Shown here one piece after another: positions 6,644 through 15,060 of a stretch of 42,625 nt of DNA; positions within the stretch are counted from its first letter, which is position 1, and every line of letters starts with the position of its first letter. The notes beneath the pieces are model-generated. The model was given only the letters and a program-made list of their open reading frames with translations. It was not told the DNA's origin and did no database searches. Origin of the DNA: an uncultured Butyricicoccus sp. (lineage in GTDB: Bacteria > Bacillota > Clostridia > Oscillospirales > Butyricicoccaceae); NCBI GenBank assembly GCA_944384655.1, contig CALWUF010000018.1:1-42625 (forward strand), given 5' to 3'. The position numbers were made by a program, and so were the translations under genes.

Positions 6644-8467
6644 ATGTGTGGAATCGTAGGATATGCAGGCTATCATGAAGCGGCGCCGTTCCTGTTGGCA
6701 GGTCTTCAAAAGCTGGAATACCGCGGCTATGACTCTGCCGGGATCGCAGTTTTTTCCGACAAAGTGCGTACCATGAAGTCACAGGGGCGTCTGGCAACCT
6801 TGCGTGAGAAAGTGGATGCAGTGGGCGGTATCCCGGGTACGCTCGGCATCGGTCATACCCGTTGGGCAACCCACGGCGCACCCAATGACATCAATTCCCA
6901 TCCGCATACCAGCATGAGCGGACGCATTACCGTGGTACACAACGGTATCATTGAAAATTATATCCCGCTGAAAGAAGAGTTGGAATCCCAGGGCGTTGTC
7001 TTCCGTTCGGAGACGGATACGGAAGTCGTGGCACAGTTGTTTGATAAGCTGTATGACGGCGATCTGGTCGGCACGCTCATTCAGGTCATCGGACGCATCC
7101 GCGGTTCGTATGCACTGGGCATTTTGTGCACCGATTATCCGGATACCCTGCTTGCCGTCCGCAAGGACAGCCCGATGATTATCGGACTCGGCGAACATGA
7201 AAATTATATCGCATCCGATATCCCGGCAGTGCTCGACCATACCCGCCGGTATTATCTGCTCAATGACAATGAAATTGCCGTCATCAAAGCGGATTCCGTC
7301 GAATTGATGGATACCGATCGCAATCCGATTCAGCGCGACGTATATACCGTCGATTATGACATTTCCGCAGCGGAAAAGGGTGGCTATGATTACTTCATGA
7401 TGAAGGAAATCAAGGAACAGCCGATGGCATTGCGCACGTGCATCGGTTCGCGCATCGATAACGGCGATATTCGTCTGGATAAAATCCGTCTGACAGAGGA
7501 ACAGATCAAGAACATTGGACGCATTCATATTGTTGCCTGTGGTTCCGCCTGGCATGCAGGTATTGTCGGCAAATATGTCATTGAAGAACTGACACGCATT
7601 CCGGTTGAAGTCGATCTGGCATCTGAATTCCGGTATCGCCGCCCGATTCTCAGCCGCAATGACCTGTGCATCACCATCAGTCAGTCGGGTGAAACGGCTG
7701 ATACATTGGCGGCGCTGCGCGAAGCAAAAGCAAATGATGTGCATGTTCTGTCCATCGTCAATGCAGTGGGCAGCTCGATTGCCCGCGAGAGTGATGACGT
7801 TCTATACACCATGGCCGGTCCGGAAATCGCCGTTGCCACCACCAAGGGCTACAGCACGCAGCTCGCAGTGTTGTATTTGCTTGCCCTCAAGTTTGGCAAA
7901 ATCCGCCAGACCATCGATCAGAAGACGGCTGAAAAGCTGATGCATGCAATGGAAATTTTGCCGGATCAGTTGGAACGCCTGTTTGCCGATGAGGAGGCGC
8001 TCAAGGAACTCGCCAAACAGCATGCCGCGAAGGATCATGTCTTTGTCATCGGTCGTGGCATCGACTATGGCGCATCTCTGGAAAGCTCCCTGAAATTGAA
8101 GGAAATTTCTTATGTGCATTCGGAAGCCTATGCGGCGGGTGAGCTGAAACATGGCACCATTTCTCTGATTGAAGAGGGTACATTGGTTGTCGCTGTTGCA
8201 ACACAGGATCAGTTGTATGAAAAGCTGGTCAGCAATGTCAAGGAAGTCAAGGCGCGCGGCGCATATGTTGTTGCCATCGTCAAGGAGGATTGTACGGATA
8301 TTGAAGGCGTGGCAGATCAGGTCTTCTACATCCCGAAGACCGAAGATATCTTCACTTCCACGCTGACGGTAGTCCCGATGCAGTTGTTCGCATATTATAC
8401 GGCGATTGAGCGCGGCTGTGATGTCGATAAGCCGAGAAACCTGGCAAAATCCGTTACGGTTGAGTAA
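6644..8467 (+). CDS. glmS: Glutamine--fructose-6-phosphate aminotransferase (isomerizing)
   Basis: This 607-residue enzyme makes glucosamine-6-phosphate from fructose-6-phosphate and glutamine, the first step toward UDP-GlcNAc and cell wall. M-C-G-I-V-G-Y gives the N-terminal catalytic Cys of the glutaminase domain (1-240). Two SIS sugar-isomerase domains follow, with S-Q-S-G-E-T-A-D-T and V-I-G-R-G-I-D-Y segments. The C-terminus D-K-P-R-N-L-A-K-S-V-T-V-E is the family signature. CGGAGG lies just before the ATG. Expression is controlled by the ribozyme directly upstream and ends at a strong terminator. Confidence 0.98.
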   Translation: MCGIVGYAGYHEAAPFLLAGLQKLEYRGYDSAGIAVFSDKVRTMKSQGRLATLREKVDAVGGIPGTLGIGHTRWATHGAPNDINSHPHTSMSGRITVVHNGIIENYIPLKEELESQGVVFRSETDTEVVAQLFDKLYDGDLVGTLIQVIGRIRGSYALGILCTDYPDTLLAVRKDSPMIIGLGEHENYIASDIPAVLDHTRRYYLLNDNEIAVIKADSVELMDTDRNPIQRDVYTVDYDISAAEKGGYDYFMMKEIKEQPMALRTCIGSRIDNGDIRLDKIRLTEEQIKNIGRIHIVACGSAWHAGIVGKYVIEELTRIPVEVDLASEFRYRRPILSRNDLCITISQSGETADTLAALREAKANDVHVLSIVNAVGSSIARESDDVLYTMAGPEIAVATTKGYSTQLAVLYLLALKFGKIRQTIDQKTAEKLMHAMEILPDQLERLFADEEALKELAKQHAAKDHVFVIGRGIDYGASLESSLKLKEISYVHSEAYAAGELKHGTISLIEEGTLVVAVATQDQLYEKLVSNVKEVKARGAYVVAIVKEDCTDIEGVADQVFYIPKTEDIFTSTLTVVPMQLFAYYTAIERGCDVDKPRNLAKSVTVE

Positions 8468-8487
8468 AAAATATCTGTAGAATTGCA

Positions 8488-8519
8488 AAAGACCTGTCTC
8501 CTTGGAGGCAGGTCTTTTT
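8488..8519 (+). terminator. Terminator of glmS
   Basis: AAGACCTGTCTCC pairs with GGAGGCAGGTCTT around a two-base loop and runs into TTTTTG. It lies 20 bases after the glmS stop. Confidence 0.85.
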
Positions 8520-8607
8520 GTGTCGATCAACCGGCGCTTTCTCTGCAGCAGACCGATTGTTTTGTCAAGTGGATTTTCCACAGGCTGTGGAAAACTCCGT
8601 GCAAAAT

Positions 8608-9114
8608 TTAGTCGTTGACATAAGCGGCAACGATCTGACCGATATACATCTTGTGATAATCGGTATCTGTATAAGCTTTGTCGAAAATTTCCTTGTCGAG
8701 GAAGTTTTCCGGCGGCATTTCACTGGCATACATCTTTTTGCAGACGATGGTATACGCAGCTTCTTCAAAGGTCGGGCAGCCATCGACAAAGGCAGCGGTT
8801 AACCCGGATTCTTTCAGCTTGTCGATATCCCGACCGGACTTGGAGCCTGCCAGATTGAGGGCGTCCTGATGACCCGGTTTGAGTGCGGTCAAGGTGAACA
8901 TGTCATGGTTCTCCATATAATTTATGGTGTGACGCGAATGGCGGACATAGACAGTGACCGCCGGCTGAAACCACAGTTCACCCATCATACCCCAGTTAAC
9001 AGTCATGAAATTGAAATCGGACGCACTGCCTGCGGAAAGCAGCATCCATTTGTTGCATACTTCGTCGATGATATTGCCTGGAAGCTCTGTCGGCTCGATT
9101 TTACGGAAAGACAT
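8608..9114 (-). CDS. Flavin reductase family protein (FMN-binding split barrel)
   Basis: This 168-residue protein is of the flavin_reduct/HpaC-like type common in anaerobic Clostridia. Features include F-N-F-M-T-V-N-W-G early in the barrel, a V-Y-V-R-H-S-R-H-T stretch, and A-G-S-K-S-G-R-D near residue 90. It probably binds FMN and moves electrons from NAD(P)H or another donor; the partner is unknown. GGAGGT lies a few bases before the ATG. The gene lies just downstream of ftsK on the same strand (83-base gap) but probably forms its own unit. Confidence 0.88.
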   Translation of the reverse strand: MSFRKIEPTELPGNIIDEVCNKWMLLSAGSASDFNFMTVNWGMMGELWFQPAVTVYVRHSRHTINYMENHDMFTLTALKPGHQDALNLAGSKSGRDIDKLKESGLTAAFVDGCPTFEEAAYTIVCKKMYASEMPPENFLDKEIFDKAYTDTDYHKMYIGQIVAAYVND

Positions 9115-9197
9115 GATTCCATACCTCCAAATTTTATTGTTATTGTTATACTACTACAGACCCGGTCGTACATGCAAGGGGAAACACGGCTGTTTTT

Positions 9198-11843
9198 TTA
9201 TAATTTTTGTCGCAATTGAATCTGCATCCAGTCGTCCTTTGTGATCAGCACCTGTCGGGGTTTTGAGCCTTCAAATGGACCGACAATGCCGCGCTGTTCC
9301 ATTTGATCGACCAGGCGCGCGGCGCGTGCATACCCCAGTTTCAGGCGGCGTTGCAGCATGGATACAGATGCCTGTCCGGATTCCACCACAATGGTAATCG
9401 CCTGCGGCAGCAGATCATCTTCATCTTCTGCGGAGGAATAACCGCCGGATGCGCTGTCCGCTTCTGCCTGCCGTTCAATATGATCCATCACTTCCTGTGA
9501 ATATTCTACGTCAGAAGTGGATTTGACATGTGCAATGACACGTTCAATTTCTTCGGAACTGACGAAACAGCCCTGGATGCGCACCGGTTTGCTCATACCG
9601 ATGGGGGAATATAGCATATCACCTTTGCCGATGAGTTTTTCCGCGCCAGTGGTATCCAAAATAATGCGCGATTCGACCTGGGATGCAACTGCAAAGGCGA
9701 TACGGGATGGGATGTTGGATTTCATAATGCCGGTGATGACGTCGGCGGACGGACGCTGTGTGGCAACAACGAGATGCATACCTGCGGCACGTGCTTTTTG
9801 TGCGATGCGGCAGATAGACGTTTCAACTTCTTTCGCAGCGACCATCATGAGGTCTGCCAGCTCGTCGATCACAATGACAATCTGGGGCAATACTTCCAAC
9901 TTTTGTGCAAACGGTTTGATGTCGTCATCTGCTGCGGCGATTTGTTCCATATGGAGGCGCACCTGACGGTTGTAATCGCCCAAATCGCGCACACCTGCCG
10001 CGGCAAACAGTGAATATCGGCGTTCCATTTCTCCAACTGCCCAACTGAGAGCGCCGGACGCTTTTTTTGAATCCGTGACAACGGGGATGAGCAGATGTGG
10101 GATGCCGTTGTAATTGCCCAATTCGACCATTTTCGGATCGATCATAATGAGCCGCACATCTTCCGGCGAAGATTTGTACAGCAGGGAAATCAAAATGGAA
10201 TTGATACAGACGGATTTACCGGAACCCGTTGTACCGGCAATGAGCAGATGAGGCATTTTTGCCAGATCAATGACCTGTGAACTGCCGGTGATATCCTTAC
10301 CGAGTGCGACAGCCAGCTTTGCGGGCGACTGTTCAAATGCGCGGGAAGAAAGGACATCGCGCAATGAAACCATCTGGATATGTTTGTTTGGCACTTCGAT
10401 ACCGATGGCAAGTTTGTCCGGAATCGGTGCAATGCGCACAGATTCGGCGCCAAGCGCCAATGCGATGTCGTCGGACAATGCCGTGATACGGGAAAATTTA
10501 ATGCCGCGTTCCATCTGCATCTCAAAACGTGTGACCGATGGGCCGCGTACAATGTTGATGATCTGCATCTCGATGCCGAATGAAGCGAGCGTATCCACCA
10601 ACCGTTCGGAACTGTCTTTCAATTCACTGCGCACGCCTGCACTGGACGTGCGCGGTGCAGCCCTGAGCAGATCGACAGATGGGAATCGATATTCCTGTAC
10701 GGTAGTTCCCATGGCATCGGTGATTTCCTGATGTACCTGTGCCTGTATGTCACGGTCAGATGACGTTTTGGGTTTTGTTTCCAGCGGTGCAGGCGGTGCG
10801 TCATCTTCGGTGCGCCAGGGCGGCGTATCGTCGTCCCAGGGAGGCGTATCCTCCCGTTCTCCCGGCTCTTCCGGCAATACATCTGCCAAACGGCGGCGCT
10901 GCTCCATGCGGTGCTCATAACGCGTACGTGCATGTTCCAGTGCTTCGGATTCCATTGTTGGACTGTCAGTCGCCTGCTGTGGGGAAAGATCGGTTTGCTT
11001 TGCTGCATGCTGGATTTTCGCGAGTTTTGCCGCTTTGCGTTTTGCCCGCTGATTGCGCAGGAATGCAAATAAGCTGCCGCGTTGTTTGGTTGGATTTGCG
11101 CCCTGCGTGGATTTTTTCGTCCGTTTTGCGGGGGCGACGGTCATATCCTGTTCGCGCAGTTCCTGCGTATCCTCCGCAATCAGATGGGACAACCATCGGT
11201 ACAGGCGCACAGGCGTGGTATTGCATACGATAAATACGTATACGAGCATGATGAGCGCCAGCAGGATTTTTGCACCGGTCGAACTCAGCAGGAACGACAG
11301 GATCACAGCCAGCATACCGCCGATGACACCGCCTGTGCGCAGCGCCATGCCTTCCTCCCACAGATGAAGGATGGTAGTAAATGAAATAGACATTGGTTCG
11401 AGAAGGATACACTGTGCCAGTGCACCCCATAAAATGGGGAATGTCAGGATACACAGCACGCGCAGGCGCAGTGGCTGCATATCACACAGGGCGAATATAC
11501 CTGCCAGGCACAATGCGACCCAGAAGATCTGGGTACCCCAGCCCATCAATCCGCCGCACAGCCGCAGCAATCCGTCGAGCAATACACCATCCATGCGACA
11601 CATCGCCAGAGCCACCAGGACAGCGAGCAGCAGCAGACCAAAGCCTGCGGTCATATGATTGCATAGGGAGGCAGTCTGTTGTTTTGCGGCGGAAGTCCGA
11701 CGTGCCGCAGACGATGCCGTTCCTGTTTTTTTTCGTGTGGCGCTGCTGGACGATGTGCGTTTGCGCGCACCGGTATTGCCGCCCGTTTTTTTGCGGGTGG
11801 ATGTGCTTTTTTTCTTTGTTGAAGATTTTTTTGTTGCTGCCAA
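9198..11843 (-). CDS. DNA translocase FtsK/SpoIIIE family
   Basis: This 881-residue DNA pump clears chromosomes through the closing septum in division or sporulation. The Lys/Thr/Ser-rich N-terminus (1-55) is followed by about four membrane segments (to about 215), a basic/acidic linker, the alpha and beta motor domains (Walker A G-T-T-G-S-G-K-S near residue 538, Walker B V-I-V-I-D-E-L-A-D), and a winged-helix gamma domain at the C-terminus (S-V-S-M-L-Q-R-R-L-K-L-G-Y-A-R-A-A-R) that reads KOPS/SRS sites. The start is a TTG at 11843 with a modest AGGTG site. Whether it is the vegetative SftA/FtsK or the sporulation SpoIIIE copy cannot be decided here; the membrane segments favour SpoIIIE-like use. 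Confidence 0.95.
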   Translation of the reverse strand: MAATKKSSTKKKSTSTRKKTGGNTGARKRTSSSSATRKKTGTASSAARRTSAAKQQTASLCNHMTAGFGLLLLAVLVALAMCRMDGVLLDGLLRLCGGLMGWGTQIFWVALCLAGIFALCDMQPLRLRVLCILTFPILWGALAQCILLEPMSISFTTILHLWEEGMALRTGGVIGGMLAVILSFLLSSTGAKILLALIMLVYVFIVCNTTPVRLYRWLSHLIAEDTQELREQDMTVAPAKRTKKSTQGANPTKQRGSLFAFLRNQRAKRKAAKLAKIQHAAKQTDLSPQQATDSPTMESEALEHARTRYEHRMEQRRRLADVLPEEPGEREDTPPWDDDTPPWRTEDDAPPAPLETKPKTSSDRDIQAQVHQEITDAMGTTVQEYRFPSVDLLRAAPRTSSAGVRSELKDSSERLVDTLASFGIEMQIINIVRGPSVTRFEMQMERGIKFSRITALSDDIALALGAESVRIAPIPDKLAIGIEVPNKHIQMVSLRDVLSSRAFEQSPAKLAVALGKDITGSSQVIDLAKMPHLLIAGTTGSGKSVCINSILISLLYKSSPEDVRLIMIDPKMVELGNYNGIPHLLIPVVTDSKKASGALSWAVGEMERRYSLFAAAGVRDLGDYNRQVRLHMEQIAAADDDIKPFAQKLEVLPQIVIVIDELADLMMVAAKEVETSICRIAQKARAAGMHLVVATQRPSADVITGIMKSNIPSRIAFAVASQVESRIILDTTGAEKLIGKGDMLYSPIGMSKPVRIQGCFVSSEEIERVIAHVKSTSDVEYSQEVMDHIERQAEADSASGGYSSAEDEDDLLPQAITIVVESGQASVSMLQRRLKLGYARAARLVDQMEQRGIVGPFEGSKPRQVLITKDDWMQIQLRQKL

Positions 11844-12196
11844 AAAAGATTACACCTACTTTTCCGGGGGGAACAGCCCTGATCATCAGGGAGATAGACG
11901 ATCCCCAAAAGATACAGACGGATGGAGTTTTTTGAAATGGTACGCCGCGATTCGCGCCGGTTGTACAGCGTGCCGTCTGATTATGCACTGATATCGTACC
12001 ATAAAACCGAAAAAATTGCCATATTGCCCGTTGCATTTTTATTCCGAGATATGTATTCTATAATAGACAGGAAAAAAGTGCCCCAAAAATTCTGTATTTT
12101 TACCGATATGACAAAAGAAATTTTTGCCGTGTTTACAATTGTTCATACTTTTGTAATAGCCGCCTGTTATACTTTTCGAGAAAGGAAAACAGTGCT
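11844..12196. other. Intergenic region between divergent ftsK and truA
   Basis: About 350 bases without a convincing gene. It holds the upstream signals of both neighbours: a TATAAT at 12059-12064 and a TATACT at 12168-12173 on the plus strand, both without a well-spaced -35. Short open frames here lack ribosome binding sites and family resemblance. Confidence 0.5.
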
Positions 12197-12994
12197 TTGA
12201 ATATTGCCATCGTTCTCAGTTATGACGGCACAGCCTATCATGGCTGGCAAACCCAGAAAAATGCCGTCACTGTCCAGAAGACTGTGACGGATGCGATTGC
12301 ATCTGTTCTGGAGCAGGATATTTCTGTTTCCGGCGCCGGGCGCACGGATGCCGGTGTACATGCCCGCCGGTATGTCGCCAATTTTCGCGCCAACTGTACG
12401 ATTCCCATGGACCGGCTTCCCCTTGCCATCAATTCCCATCTGCCGATGGATATTGCGGTATCCGGTGCAACGGTCGTTCCGGATTCGTTCGACGCGCGGT
12501 TTTCATGCACACGCAAGGAATATACCTACCTGATCTATCCGGGCAGGATTCGTGATCCCTTCGCAGTCAGCCGCAGTTATTTTTACCCGTATCCGTTGGA
12601 TGTCCGGGCAATGCAGCAGGCAGCCGTGCATTTTATTGGCAAACAGGACTTTGCCGCCGTGCGCTCCATGGGTACGCCGGTCAAATCGACCGTGCGTGAA
12701 ATTTTTACCTGTTCGGTGGATACTGTCGGACAACTCGTGCGGATCCGCGTTTCAGCGGATGGATTTTTATATAATATGGTGCGCGCGATCTCCGGCACAT
12801 TGCTGTATGTGGGACAGGGTAAGTTCCCGCCGGACGGCGTGCGGCACATCCTCAGCAGTTGTGACCGCGAACAGGCCGGACCGACCTTACCGCCGCAGGG
12901 ATTGTACATGAGCCGGCTGTGGTATGACAATACGCCGGAGCTGGATGCGTTTCAATTGGCAGACGAATGGGGCATATCGGGAGGGCTGTTATGA
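12197..12994 (+). CDS. truA: tRNA pseudouridine(38-40) synthase TruA
   Basis: This 265-residue enzyme isomerises uridines 38-40 in the tRNA anticodon arm. The catalytic aspartate is D51 in G-A-G-R-T-D-A-G-V-H-A. The conserved Y-D-G-T-A-Y-H-G-W-Q lies at the N-terminus and F-L-Y-N-M-V-R in the C-terminal half. The start is a TTG at 12197 behind GAAAGGA. The gene's TGA overlaps the ATG of the following DUF5711 gene, so translation is probably coupled. Confidence 0.95.
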   Translation: MNIAIVLSYDGTAYHGWQTQKNAVTVQKTVTDAIASVLEQDISVSGAGRTDAGVHARRYVANFRANCTIPMDRLPLAINSHLPMDIAVSGATVVPDSFDARFSCTRKEYTYLIYPGRIRDPFAVSRSYFYPYPLDVRAMQQAAVHFIGKQDFAAVRSMGTPVKSTVREIFTCSVDTVGQLVRIRVSADGFLYNMVRAISGTLLYVGQGKFPPDGVRHILSSCDREQAGPTLPPQGLYMSRLWYDNTPELDAFQLADEWGISGGLL

Positions 12995-14250
12995 CAAACA
13001 AACTCAAGTTCCCGCGGCGGAAATCCCGGCGTGATTATCTTCTGTCGATCAGTCAGGATCCAAAACTCAGGATGATTTACCGCATTCGCCATTATACCGG
13101 CTGGGTGCTTGCCATCGTTTCCGTTTTGTTTTTTGTACTCAATTTACAGTTGTTCACGCCTGCCAGCCTGAAAAATATTTATTCGTCGCTAAAAGCGGCA
13201 TCGCGTGTCTCCGCAGGTGATACGACTGTGATCTCTTATCCGTCTGGCACAAGCAAGTGTATTCTGCCGTTCGGCAATGGGCTGGCCATATGCAGTGACA
13301 AGACGCTGAATTTTGAACTGCCGAGCAATTACTCCCAGATGGAGATGAATCTCTCCTATGCCAATCCGGTTATGCGCGCATCCAATCAGTATTTGTTGGT
13401 GTTCGACCGCGGCGCGTATCGGTTTACCGTAACCAATACGCTGTCTGAACTGTATTCCCAGACGATGCAATCGCCTGTGACCAATGCGGACATCTCTGCC
13501 AACGGCAGCGTTGCGATTGTGACCGATGAAGCGGGCTATAAAAGCGCTGTCACCGTCTACAATATCGACAATGAACAGCTATACAAATGGTCATCGCCCG
13601 ACTATTATATTATGTCGGCGGTGCTCTCGCCGGATGGTGAGCGACTGGCACTGTTCTGCTTCCGGCAGGAAGGTTTGACGTTACAATCCAGGTTGTTTTT
13701 CACCGATATCGATTCGACTGAAAAACCGAGCGAAAGCGAATCCATTACCAATGTGGATATGAATGGCAGTTTGGTACTCGGCATGAAATATCTCGGCAAC
13801 AATACGGTGTGTGTTGTCTGTGACAACGCGACCTATGTGGTCTCGCGCGGCGGACAGATCCGCTATCAAACGGAATATCAGCCGGAATCGCTCATTGCCT
13901 TTGACTTGTCCGACGACTGCGTCGCCCTGGCGACGGAATCTTATTCCCAATCCAGCCGTGCTGATATTGTGCTGATCAATGCGCGCGGTACAGCTTCACG
14001 CAAACCGCTGAGCCTGTCCGAAGAACCGGATTCCATCAGCTATTATGACGGACGGCTGGCTGTGCTCACAGGTGATACTGTCACCTTTTATTCCAAAAGC
14101 CTGCGTGAAATCGACCGACAGACCGATCTCGCGGGCGTATCTCGTGTCTATATGCGCTCCGGCGGCATAGCCATTGCGCTGTGCGGCGACCAGGCGCGTG
14201 TATTGAATATTGGAAATCCCCTCAAAGATCTCAATTCCGACGGCACGTGA
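12991..14250 (+). CDS. DUF5711 family membrane-anchored beta-propeller protein
   Basis: This 419-residue protein has a basic N-terminus (about 38 residues, cytoplasmic), one membrane helix at about residues 39-58 (W-V-L-A-I-V-S-V-L-F-F-V-L-N-L), and a long extracytoplasmic domain rich in beta strands with propeller-like repeats (for example S-P-D-G-E-R-L-A-L-F). This organisation is that of DUF5711, a clostridial family without a known activity. The ATG overlaps the truA stop (ATGA) and has GGGAGGG upstream. It lies between truA and cvpA in one transcription unit. Confidence 0.82.
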   Translation: MTNKLKFPRRKSRRDYLLSISQDPKLRMIYRIRHYTGWVLAIVSVLFFVLNLQLFTPASLKNIYSSLKAASRVSAGDTTVISYPSGTSKCILPFGNGLAICSDKTLNFELPSNYSQMEMNLSYANPVMRASNQYLLVFDRGAYRFTVTNTLSELYSQTMQSPVTNADISANGSVAIVTDEAGYKSAVTVYNIDNEQLYKWSSPDYYIMSAVLSPDGERLALFCFRQEGLTLQSRLFFTDIDSTEKPSESESITNVDMNGSLVLGMKYLGNNTVCVVCDNATYVVSRGGQIRYQTEYQPESLIAFDLSDDCVALATESYSQSSRADIVLINARGTASRKPLSLSEEPDSISYYDGRLAVLTGDTVTFYSKSLREIDRQTDLAGVSRVYMRSGGIAIALCGDQARVLNIGNPLKDLNSDGT

Positions 14251-14284
14251 CTGTCGGGAATTTTCAGAAAGGACGGAATCTGTT

Positions 14285-14977
14285 ATGACCACAATAGACT
14301 GGATTATCCTGCTCATCATTGTTTTATATGCTTTTTTCGGCATGCGGAGAGGCTTTGTGGCTACGGTTGCGTACACCTTCGGCTCACTGATTTCTCTGGT
14401 TGTCGCGCTGATTGCCGCTTCCTATTTCAAAGAGCCTGTGGCCGAATTCATTCAGCCGTATGCATCCGGCTCGATTGCAGAACGCATGCCTGAATTGACA
14501 CAGATCGTAGGTTCTGTGGAGGAGACGTGGAATGGAATTTCCGGTTATTTGCAGGGCATTCTTACCTCGAATGGCGTTTCACTCGATGCGCTGCAATCGA
14601 GCGACGATCCGCAGCAGATGCTGAACGCTGCAATCACCCAATCCATGAGCGAAATCATTGCCTATATTCTGATCTTTATCGTCGCATTCTTCCTCAGTAA
14701 ATTCGCTCTTCATATGATTGTATCTGTACTTGGTATCCTTACCAGCCTGCCAGTGCTGCATACATGCAACGCGTTGCTTGGCGGTCTGCTGGGCGCGGCT
14801 ACCGGTCTGATTTTGTGCACCTGCGTTCTGTGGGCGCTCAAGCTGTTTGTACCCGCTGTTTATTCTGATGTCGGGTTCCTCTCACCGTCTGTCATGGAGA
14901 ATTCTACCATAGCCCGCCATCTGGTGGGGTGGAATGACGGTGTTTCCCTGTTTGAATCCAACCCGACAGAGGCGTAA
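14285..14977 (+). CDS. CvpA family membrane protein
   Basis: This 230-residue protein has about four membrane helices in the CvpA order: residues about 4-24 (W-I-I-L-L-I-I-V-L-Y-A-F-F-G-M-R-R-G), 28-48, 120-145 and 155-185. The early F-x-G-x-R-R-G-F motif is typical. CvpA was first linked to colicin V production in E. coli and is more broadly an envelope protein of unclear mechanism. The ATG at 14285 follows AAAGGACGG; the frame extends upstream into the end of the DUF5711 gene, which is rejected. Confidence 0.82.
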   Translation: MTTIDWIILLIIVLYAFFGMRRGFVATVAYTFGSLISLVVALIAASYFKEPVAEFIQPYASGSIAERMPELTQIVGSVEETWNGISGYLQGILTSNGVSLDALQSSDDPQQMLNAAITQSMSEIIAYILIFIVAFFLSKFALHMIVSVLGILTSLPVLHTCNALLGGLLGAATGLILCTCVLWALKLFVPAVYSDVGFLSPSVMENSTIARHLVGWNDGVSLFESNPTEA

Positions 14978-14998
14978 ATGGTCCTACTGTTTTTTATG

Positions 14999-15041
14999 GG
15001 GGCGTGCTTCCCATATTCATCATTTATTCTTCGCACGCCCC
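14999..15041 (+). promoter_or_regulatory. Hairpin directly before the clp ribosome binding site
   Basis: GGGGCGTGC at 14999-15007 pairs perfectly with GCACGCCCC at 15033-15041 across a 25-base loop, and GGAAAGGA begins at the base after the stem. No T-run follows, so it is not an intrinsic terminator. It could act on translation of the clp gene or stabilise its mRNA. It does not match the CIRCE or CtsR operator sequences. Confidence 0.5.
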
Positions 15042-15060
15042 GGAAAGGAAAAATATCCCT

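Noticed and set aside
6779..7744. A 321-codon open frame antisense to glmS (and 7802-8581 likewise)
   Set aside because: Both lie entirely opposite the glmS coding region, have no recognisable domains, and are rich in His, Ile and Arg, as is typical for antisense shadows.
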